43,124 bases of DNA, taken from contig CALDUB010000147.1 of assembly GCA_937923465.1 (NCBI GenBank), positions 1-43,124 of the forward strand. The letters run 5' to 3'. How positions within the stretch are numbered: the stretch's first letter is position 1; every line of letters starts with the position of its first letter. The DNA is from an uncultured Saprospiraceae bacterium. Lineage in GTDB: Bacteria > Bacteroidota > Bacteroidia > Chitinophagales > Saprospiraceae. A program made the position numbers and the translations under genes. Below the pieces are notes generated by a model, which saw only the letters and a list, made by a program, of their open reading frames with translations, was not told where the DNA came from and did no database searches. Below, one piece after another: positions 36,991-42,535 of this stretch.

Positions 36991-37599
36991 TTAAGCCCGT
37001 TCTACGCTTTCTACTTCGTTTTTTTCTACCAAACTAGAAGTTAACTCATTCAATTTTTGCACTTTATAAGTAAAATTTCCTTTTAATCTATCGCGTAATA
37101 CTTTCAAATTAGACAATAAACCGTCCGTATTTTCTGGTAGAATCTCTTCCAAAACCTGACGGAAGCGCTTAGCAAAAGTAGGGGACTGTCCATTTGTAGA
37201 AATAGCAACTTTTAAATTTCCGCGTGTCACGATACTTCCCAAATAAAAATCGCATAATGCTGGAGTATCCGCTACATTTACCAAGACACCAAATGCTTTT
37301 GAAATTTTATGAACACGACGATTTAATTCAGAAATATCTGTTGCTGCAATGACCATATCTTTGCCCGCAACATCTTCTGCCTCAAATTCACGATTAACGA
37401 TTTTGACCTTATTACCAGGATTGTCAATGAGTAAATTTTTGACTTCGTCCGAAACCCAAGGAGCGACCATTGTGATGTTCGCATCAGGGCTACTCTTGAG
37501 AATGAATGATAATTTTTCATGACCAACTTGACCTGCACCAACGATGAGAAGGTCTAAGGTGTGTACTTTTAAGAAAATTGGATATAGTGGATTTTGCAT
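36991..37599 (-). CDS. Precorrin-2 dehydrogenase/sirohydrochlorin ferrochelatase (CysG N-terminal domain, Met8-like)
   Basis: 202 residues, matching stand-alone siroheme-synthase N domains. A Rossmann NAD site lies at about 18-29 (LIVGAGQVGHEK). MVIAATDISELNRRVHKISK and VNVADTPALCDFYLGSIVTRGNLKVAISTNGQSPTFAKRFR contain the conserved Asp and the NGQSP segment typical of CysG/Met8. It oxidises precorrin-2 to sirohydrochlorin and inserts iron, giving siroheme for the sulfite reductase encoded upstream. It lies between cobA and cysH, and the 217-bp gap to cobA contains a long inverted repeat. Confidence 0.92.
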   Translation of the reverse strand: MQNPLYPIFLKVHTLDLLIVGAGQVGHEKLSFILKSSPDANITMVAPWVSDEVKNLLIDNPGNKVKIVNREFEAEDVAGKDMVIAATDISELNRRVHKISKAFGVLVNVADTPALCDFYLGSIVTRGNLKVAISTNGQSPTFAKRFRQVLEEILPENTDGLLSNLKVLRDRLKGNFTYKVQKLNELTSSLVEKNEVESVERA

Positions 37600-37640
37600 G
37601 ATATTGTTAGTTATTGAGTTATTATGTTATTAGTTATTTA

Positions 37641-37784
37641 CCCCCTAACCCCCATTTGGGGGAACTTTTTTCAGGGCTAAGTTTTTTGTAATTCTTTGTT
37701 TCTACGTTTCAACTAAAGAATTGCAATTGAGAATTATTGTAGAGTCAAATTCAACGAAAATTCCCCCAAATGGGAGTTAGGGGG
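37641..37784. repeat. Inverted repeat of the CCCCCTAACCCCC type inside the sulfur operon
   Basis: The arms ccccctaacccccatttggg (from 37641, 24 nt) and ttcccccaaatgggagttag (from 37761, 24 nt) pair at 23 of 24 positions across a loop of about 96 nt. Each arm also forms its own ccccc/ggggg hairpin. It lies between cobA and the siroheme gene. Similar phrases are frequent in Bacteroidota intergenic DNA (general recollection, not searched). Confidence 0.85.
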
Positions 37785-37816
37785 TTTCTCTCTCGAAAAA
37801 AGCGCTCGATTTATGC

Positions 37817-38605
37817 CTAAGTCACGTTTGTCGTACTTCGTAAATCGTACTTCGTACTTCGATTTGCTTCTGCAACAGCCAACTCAGGATGCAGCGCAAC
37901 TACCTCCCCAATAATGATAATTCCTGGCGCACCAATACCTTCATTGACGACCTTTTTAGCAATATCATTCACCGTTCCTAAGAGTTTGCGTTCACTAGGC
38001 AAAGACCCATTTTGTACGACTAAAACTGGTGTATTCCCTTTTCCTTGGCGCGCGAATATCTCAGCGATTTGAGCAATCTTACGAATACCCATGAGAATAA
38101 CTGCTGTAGCATTTGACTGCGCCGCAATTCTCAAATCCTTTGACAAACAACCATTTTTAGTCGTTGCCGTCAAGACCCAAAAACTCTCATTCACTCCGCG
38201 ACGCGTCACTGGCACACGCTGCAATTCTGGAACAGAAATACAACTAGAAATACCTGGCACAATCACCGTCTCAATTCCAAATGCATCCGCATAAGTAATC
38301 TCCTCATGACCCCGTCCAAAAACGAAAGAATCACCTCCTTTTAAGCGGACAACATGACCATTTGAAAAAGCATATTGAACCAACATCAAGTTGATTTCAT
38401 CCTGAGAGTAGCGGTGATTGTCAGCTCTTTTGCCGACATATATTTTTAGAGCATGACTTGGTGCCTCTTTCAATAATTCACGGTTAACCAGTGCATCATA
38501 AAGAATGACATCTGCCGATTGAATAGCGCGTAAACCTTTGATTGTCAATAGTTCTGGGTCACCTGGACCTGCGCCTACTAAAGTTATTTTTGCTTGCTGT
38601 TTCAT
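37817..38605 (-). CDS. cobA: Uroporphyrinogen-III C-methyltransferase (SUMT)
   Basis: 262 residues. It contains the full SUMT signature set: LVGAGPGDPELLTIKGLRAI (about 10-29), VILYDALVNRELL, YVGKRADNHRYSQDEIN, VVRLKGGDSFVFGRGHEE (about 85-102), VIVPGISSC (about 115-123), VPVTRRGVNESFWVLTA and VILMGIRK. It transfers two methyl groups from SAM to uroporphyrinogen III, giving precorrin-2, the first step of siroheme synthesis. It works directly before the Met8-like enzyme in the same operon. The last residues (STKYDLRSTTNVT) come from a short repeated stretch (cgtacttcgtaaatcgtacttcg) and may be non-conserved. Confidence 0.94.
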   Translation of the reverse strand: MKQQAKITLVGAGPGDPELLTIKGLRAIQSADVILYDALVNRELLKEAPSHALKIYVGKRADNHRYSQDEINLMLVQYAFSNGHVVRLKGGDSFVFGRGHEEITYADAFGIETVIVPGISSCISVPELQRVPVTRRGVNESFWVLTATTKNGCLSKDLRIAAQSNATAVILMGIRKIAQIAEIFARQGKGNTPVLVVQNGSLPSERKLLGTVNDIAKKVVNEGIGAPGIIIIGEVVALHPELAVAEANRSTKYDLRSTTNVT

Positions 38606-38666
38606 CTGTATTGTTACTTTTAGATTGCTTTTAAAGCTGAAATGAATGGGTTGTTTTTTAATTTTC

Positions 38667-38768
38667 AGGGGTCAGGGGTCAGGGGTCAGGGGTCAGGCTG
38701 TTCTAACTTGTCCGCTAAGTGGCACTCGCGAGGGCAGCCTGACTCCTGACCCCTCGCACCTGACACCT
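38667..38768. repeat. Inverted repeat with TCAGGGG tandem units between sulfite reductase and cobA
   Basis: Four tandem 7-mers tcagggg make up the left arm (38667-38700), which ends gtcaggctg. The right arm (38735-38768) is complementary at 29 of 34 positions, loop 34 nt. It starts immediately after the sulfite reductase stop (38770). In mRNA it would give a very stable hairpin inside the operon. Confidence 0.87.
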
Positions 38769-38769
38769 C

Positions 38770-40941
38770 TTAAGCATTATAATACTGACCAACCACAAGT
38801 TTATCTTGTCCCGTATCAGCCAATTGTTTCTCCCGAATTTCGATTACTTTCTTAAAGAAGTCCTGTGAATATTGAAGAAATGAACGAGCAAATTCTTCAC
38901 TCGGTTCCTGCTTATTTATCTGTAAAACTACTTCAGAAAAATCTCCTTCAAATTCAATCTTTCCTGCTTCGACATACAGCTCTTGAAAGTCAGAAATGAT
39001 TTTTCTCTGTGAGTTACACTTCACATCTTCTGCTAACAAGAGTGCTTTTGCTCCGATAACGAAGGCAGCATAAGAATTATAAATACTGTCTGCAAATGCG
39101 CCATGTTCGAGGGCTTCGCTGGCGAGTTGTAGTTTTTCTTTTGCATCATTGATGATAGTTCCGATGACATCGAGAGAGACACCTGCACATTCGCCCACAC
39201 CAATTTCTTGGCGGTACTGTGCATCTTGTCCCCAATCGAAAAAATCGGTAGGTGAGAGGCTTTCAATTTTGGCTAGTGGCTTTAATAAATCATAGAAATA
39301 TCTTTTGCCTAAGCGATAGTAATAATCATTAAAATATTCGCCTTGGAGGCTGCTATCTTCGTAGTCATTAAATAGACTGCGTAAGACTTCAGGAATACGT
39401 TTGGTCGGAATTTTAATTACTTTTTCTGCAATAAATCCTTTGCCTTCTTTGTCCACTCCACCGCCAATCACAACTTGCATCGCAGGAATAACCATTGCGC
39501 CTTTTTTGATAGAACTGCCGTGAAATCCAATATTTGCCGCCGTGTGTTGACCACAGCCGTTCATACAGCCACTAATTTTGATTTTTATATTGCTTTCCTC
39601 GACCAGAGACGGGAATTCATCTTGGATAAGCTCACTCAATTTCGTCGCCAATCCCGTACTATTCGTCACACCTAACACACAAGTATCAGTCCCTGGGCAA
39701 GCCGTAATATCTGCTGTCGAATCAAATCCAGCTTGCGCAAATCCCAACTGTGTCAATTCATTAAAAATGTGTGGCAAATGTTCCTCACGCACATATTTGA
39801 TAACTAAACCCTGATTAACCGTCAATCGCAAATCATCTGCCGCGTAATCCTTAATCAAAGTCGCCAATTGACGTGCTCTTTCTGCATCAATATCGCCCAA
39901 AGGAATGCGCACTTGTACCGCAAACCAATTTTTTTGCTTCTGTTCAAATACATTCGTTCTTTTCCACAAATCAAAAGCTACTGCATCAATCGGCGTATTA
40001 GAAGGTGCAAATTTATAAGCTGCTGGCTCTGGTTGAGGAACTAAATTGCGGTCGATTTTGACAATTTTATTAGCGATAGCAGTGCGTTCTTGCTCGACTA
40101 ATTTTGAGAATTCTTCAACACCCAATTTTTTAACCAAAAACTTCATCCGCGCTTTCATTCGCTTTTCGCGCTCGCCGTAGCGGTCAAAAACACGAATGGC
40201 AGCTTCCATGTAAGGAATGATTTCATCTTCGTGTAGAAATTCAGAAACCGTTTGTGCTACCTGTCCAACTGCACCCAATCCACCTGCTATTACTAATTTA
40301 AAACCTCTGACTTCTTCTCCATTTTCTTTTTTGACACGTGGAATAAATCCAAAATCATGAAAATAAGTATAAGCACTGTCCGCTTCGCTACTCGAAAAAG
40401 CAATCTTGATTTTACGCCCCATTTCTTGGCAAATTGGATTGCGCAAAAAGTATTCAAAAGTCTGGTGTACGTATGGCGTGACGTCAAAAGGCTCATTCGG
40501 GTCAATCCCAGCTATTGCAGATGCCGTGATATTACGGACAGTATTTCCACATGCTTCGCGGGCTGTAACGCCTGCATCTGCAAGGGCTTCCCACACTTTT
40601 GGGCTGTCATTTAGTTTGACGTAGTGAAACTGAATATTCTGGCGTGTCGTGATGTGTAGGTTACCAGGCGTAAATTTTTCAGAGGTGTCAGCCAAGCGAA
40701 TAAGCTGTGCTGTCGTCAATTTTCCATAAGGAATTTTAGTGCGAAACATGTGTACACCAAACTGTCTCTGACCATAAACGCCACGTGTCAATCGGTAATG
40801 TTTAAAACGTTCTTCATCTTCTTTTCCTGCGTGCAATCCTTTGATTCTACGCTTCAACTCATCAATATCTTTTGCGGCTTCGGGACTGATATTATTATAT
40901 GAATTTTCACTGATTTCTGTCGTATTTGGATTTGTACTCAT
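38770..40941 (-). CDS. Siroheme/[4Fe-4S] sulfite (nitrite/sulfite) reductase with C-terminal HEPN-like domain
   Basis: The track gives 747 residues from 41013, but the ATG at 40941 (MSTNPNTTEISENS, 723 residues) is the more family-like start; the first 24 codons overlap a 9-bp hairpin. The protein has two ferredoxin-like/siroheme half repeats: RLTRGVYGQRQFGVHMFRTKIPYGKL, HITTRQNIQFHYV, and in the second half RLTVNQGLVIKYV. The four cluster/siroheme cysteines sit in TACPGTDTC (about 441-447 in track numbering) and KISGCMNGCGQH (about 481-485). The last about 130 residues (SPTDFFDWGQDAQ onward, with YNSYAAFVIGAKALLL) look like a HEPN helical domain. It reduces sulfite to sulfide with six electrons. 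First structural gene after two polycysteine leader ORFs and terminators. Confidence 0.92.
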   Translation of the reverse strand: MSTNPNTTEISENSYNNISPEAAKDIDELKRRIKGLHAGKEDEERFKHYRLTRGVYGQRQFGVHMFRTKIPYGKLTTAQLIRLADTSEKFTPGNLHITTRQNIQFHYVKLNDSPKVWEALADAGVTAREACGNTVRNITASAIAGIDPNEPFDVTPYVHQTFEYFLRNPICQEMGRKIKIAFSSSEADSAYTYFHDFGFIPRVKKENGEEVRGFKLVIAGGLGAVGQVAQTVSEFLHEDEIIPYMEAAIRVFDRYGEREKRMKARMKFLVKKLGVEEFSKLVEQERTAIANKIVKIDRNLVPQPEPAAYKFAPSNTPIDAVAFDLWKRTNVFEQKQKNWFAVQVRIPLGDIDAERARQLATLIKDYAADDLRLTVNQGLVIKYVREEHLPHIFNELTQLGFAQAGFDSTADITACPGTDTCVLGVTNSTGLATKLSELIQDEFPSLVEESNIKIKISGCMNGCGQHTAANIGFHGSSIKKGAMVIPAMQVVIGGGVDKEGKGFIAEKVIKIPTKRIPEVLRSLFNDYEDSSLQGEYFNDYYYRLGKRYFYDLLKPLAKIESLSPTDFFDWGQDAQYRQEIGVGECAGVSLDVIGTIINDAKEKLQLASEALEHGAFADSIYNSYAAFVIGAKALLLAEDVKCNSQRKIISDFQELYVEAGKIEFEGDFSEVVLQINKQEPSEEFARSFLQYSQDFFKKVIEIREKQLADTGQDKLVVGQYYNA

Positions 40942-41059
40942 TGTATTTCTATTGTCGATTGAGAATTTTTGAAAGCGGGAGAGAAGCTTTAATTCTCTCC
41001 CTGTATCAAACATTTTTATGAAATTGTAATCTTGTTTTCTTTCAGTTTTTTGGGATTAA

Positions 41060-41106
41060 AAAAAAAGCCCGCTAAAGAATTTGATATTCCTTAGCGGGCT
41101 TTTTTT
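41060..41106 (-). terminator. Attenuator terminator 2, directly before the sulfite reductase gene
   Basis: The 21-nt arms (41060-41080 and 41086-41106) pair throughout except for one G-U, around a 5-nt loop. The core is agcccgctaa/ttagcgggct, and in the minus direction the stem ends in at least eight T residues. It begins 21 nt after the stop codon of leader ORF 2 and lies upstream, not downstream, of a structural gene, as expected for an attenuator. A separate 10-bp hairpin (tttttcgtta/taacgaaaaa) overlaps its A-rich foot. Confidence 0.92.
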
Positions 41107-41127
41107 CGTTATTATTTTAACGAAAAA

Positions 41128-41241
41128 TCAAGACTCATGCACATAGGAAAACCGTTCTGTCGGACAACAACAGCAGCAACAACAACACATCATTGTGTCT
41201 TGCATTGTCGAACGGTTAGGAATGTGGTTTGAGTAATTCAT
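41128..41241 (-). CDS. Polycysteine leader peptide 2 (37 aa, eight consecutive Cys)
   Basis: Not in the ORF track (too short). ATG at 41241 opens MNYSNHIPNRSTMQDTMM, then eight Cys codons (41164-41187: TGT x3, TGC x2, TGT x3), then PTERFSYVHES and TGA. The core TMM-Cys(n) is shared with leader 1 at 41378, but the flanks and the TGT/TGC pattern differ, so it is not a recent copy. The stop is 21 nt before an intrinsic terminator, and sulfite reductase follows. The 8-bp arms aaccgttc (transcript, 41217-41210) and gaacggtt (41157-41150) enclose the Cys codons in a stem-loop. The expected role is to stall the ribosome when Cys-tRNA is scarce and so prevent termination. Regulatory role is inference. 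Confidence 0.85.
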   Translation of the reverse strand: MNYSNHIPNRSTMQDTMMCCCCCCCCPTERFSYVHES

Positions 41242-41317
41242 TTTTATTTGTTGAAAATCAATGTTTTATAAAATTGATTTTAAATTATAAATGTAAAATG
41301 CATGTTTTGAAATAATA

Positions 41318-41355
41318 AAAAAAGCCTTTCCGAAATGAAACGGAAAGGCTTTTTT
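41318..41355 (-). terminator. Attenuator terminator 1, between the two leader ORFs
   Basis: A 15-bp perfect stem (aaaaaagcctttccg / cggaaaggctttttt) with an 8-nt loop, followed in the minus direction by seven T residues. It starts 22 nt after the stop of leader ORF 1. Its 5' arm contains tttccgttt, identical to a segment near the start of leader 1. Confidence 0.93.
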
Positions 41356-41377
41356 AGCATTGTGAATTATTAAAATT

Positions 41378-41485
41378 CTACATCTGCATATCAAGTTTTC
41401 CCGTCCGATTGGAACGACAACAACAACAGCAGCAACACATCATGGTGTTGTTCGCTAAGATTGTATGTAAACGGAAATTTTTCAT
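41378..41485 (-). CDS. Polycysteine leader peptide 1 (35 aa, seven consecutive Cys)
   Basis: Not in the ORF track. ATG at 41485 opens MKNFRLHTILANNTMM, then seven Cys codons (41417-41437: TGT, TGC x2, TGT x4), then RSNRTGKLDMQM and TAG. It is the first ORF of the sulfur-operon leader. The downstream terminator lies 22 nt after the stop, nearly the same spacing as for leader 2. Segment tttccgttt within codons 3-6 (41477-41469) is repeated exactly in the 5' arm of the terminator. Segment acgggaaaa after the Cys run (41404-41396) can pair with either, apart from one bulged G. This is the trp-attenuator logic of 1:2, 2:3 and 3:4 pairing. The peptide itself is probably dispensable; this and the mechanism are inferred. 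Confidence 0.86.
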   Translation of the reverse strand: MKNFRLHTILANNTMMCCCCCCCRSNRTGKLDMQM

Positions 41486-41739
41486 CGTAAATAAATACTT
41501 TGATTGTTAATTGATAATGCAAATGTGTGGACTTATTTTGGATTTTGCAAGGGGTAGATTCAAATTAATGAAAAGTGGAAAGGTCGAATTACGCTGCGCA
41601 AATTTTTTAGTTAATTTATAAGGTAACTGATTATGAATGATTTATGAAGAAAAACTGTCCGATTTGTGAGGGTGGATTTTTTTGAAAATAAATTTGAAAT
41701 AAGTGGAAGTGTTTTTATGCGGACGTAAAATTGTGAGCT
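41486..41739. other. AT-rich region upstream of the sulfur-operon leader
   Basis: About 250 bp without a credible ORF (the 81-aa track ORF at 41611 is a chance frame). It should contain the promoter of the attenuated sulfur operon. No exact TAnnTTTG element was found on the minus strand, and no other structure was recognised. Confidence 0.4.
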
Positions 41740-41876
41740 AATCATCCACACATCGGAGTAATTTTTTGCAAAAAAAATATGGAGTTTGTGGATGATTTTT
41801 GTGGTAGACTCAAGCAAATCATCCACAAACTCTATTTGATAGCTGCTGGCTATCAAATCTCGATGTGTGGATGATT
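41740..41876. repeat. Nested inverted repeat with four TCATCCACA sites
   Basis: Outer arms aatcatccacacatcg (41740-41755) and cgatgtgtggatgatt (41861-41876) are perfect complements. Inner arms gagtttgtggatgattt and aaatcatccacaaactc (about 41783-41832) are also complementary. The short hairpin tttgatagc/gctatcaaa lies between. TCATCCACA occurs four times in alternating orientation (41742, 41787, 41819, 41866). This looks like a mosaic palindromic (REP/BIME-like) element. It sits between the CIA30 gene stop and the sulfur-operon promoter. TCATCCACA differs from the DnaA box TTATCCACA at one base. Confidence 0.75.
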
Positions 41877-41894
41877 ACGGGTTTGCATAATGAC

Positions 41895-42419
41895 TTATTC
41901 CAAAACAGAAATCTCATCAATCTCCAACACAAAATCCTGCTCTTTTTTATTCCCAATCAAAAAAGCCATTTCGACAATCTGCTCACCTGAAAAATTAGCC
42001 ATATCCAACTCTCGACCCCGAAAAGTAGGATACATATCCGCAAAATTGATTTCAATTTCTTGCAACTCACCAGTCGTCTCAAAATAATGAATATAAGAAT
42101 GACGGTCAATTTCCCCACTCTTCACTCGAAACTGATAGCGCTTCCCGTCGCCTTTCACTTTTAAGCGGAACTTAGAATATTTTGATACATCCTTTGCTTC
42201 AAATCGACAACGTAGAGAAGAGAAACCGCCATTGTTTCTCGTCGTCACATGACCATTATAAACTGCATTTCCGTCTTCATTAAGAGAAATAGCGCCTTGC
42301 GAAAGTCCACCCATGACACGGTCATCGACAACCTGCCAAGCGGATAAGTCACAATCTTTATCAAATTTGAACAATGTCATAGAATTGAGTATTAATAGTA
42401 GCGGAAGGATAAAATTCAT
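41895..42419 (-). CDS. CIA30-family (complex I intermediate-associated protein 30-like) protein
   Basis: 174 residues. After a short hydrophobic N-terminus (MNFILPLLLILNSM), which may be a signal peptide, the body is a single galactose-binding-like beta-sandwich of the CIA30 family. Hallmarks include WQVVDDRVMGGLSQGAISL (about 28-46), GHVTTRNNGGFSSLRCRF (about 56-73), RLKVKGDGKRYQFRVK and a final EIDEISVLE strand. Eukaryotic CIA30 (NDUFAF1) assists complex I assembly. Bacterial homologues are widespread and mostly of unknown function, so I do not assign a respiratory role. It is the only gene of its transcript in this window and ends at the nested inverted repeat. Confidence 0.88.
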   Translation of the reverse strand: MNFILPLLLILNSMTLFKFDKDCDLSAWQVVDDRVMGGLSQGAISLNEDGNAVYNGHVTTRNNGGFSSLRCRFEAKDVSKYSKFRLKVKGDGKRYQFRVKSGEIDRHSYIHYFETTGELQEIEINFADMYPTFRGRELDMANFSGEQIVEMAFLIGNKKEQDFVLEIDEISVLE

Positions 42420-42488
42420 GTAGTTAAGACAAAATTAAAGAGACTTTGTTGTGAAAATCATAGTCTTAAATCTCTGCTCATTTTTAAC

Positions 42489-42496
42489 TACATTTG
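42489..42496 (+). promoter_or_regulatory. -7 promoter element (TACATTTG) for mqo
   Basis: TACATTTG fits TAnnTTTG, 40 bp upstream of the mqo ATG. The gap to the ATG contains gtctaacatctaaaatgtaac, a phrase also seen before two other genes. No -33 TTTG at normal spacing was found. Confidence 0.5.
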
Positions 42497-42535
42497 TTCT
42501 CGTCTAACATCTAAAATGTAACATTTCAAAATAAT

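Noticed and set aside
40941-41013. Upstream start of sulfite reductase at 41013
   Set aside because: The extra 24 residues do not look family-like and cover a 9-bp hairpin (gggagagaa/ttctctccc); the ATG at 40941 is preferred. The hairpin may still matter for translation.
41164-41437. CAA/CAG microsatellite explanation for the polycysteine runs
   Set aside because: Both runs are framed by start and stop codons, share TMM, vary only in third codon positions (TGT/TGC), and are each followed by a terminator before a cysteine-pathway gene. A bare triplet repeat would not give this.
41611-41856. 81-aa minus-strand ORF between CIA30 and the leader
   Set aside because: It crosses the nested inverted repeat and AT-rich promoter DNA with no domain-like sequence.
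41740-41876. Replication origin
   Set aside because: The boxes are one base off consensus and arranged as perfectly paired arms like a repeat element; no dnaA, dnaN or AT-rich unwinding cluster with them.
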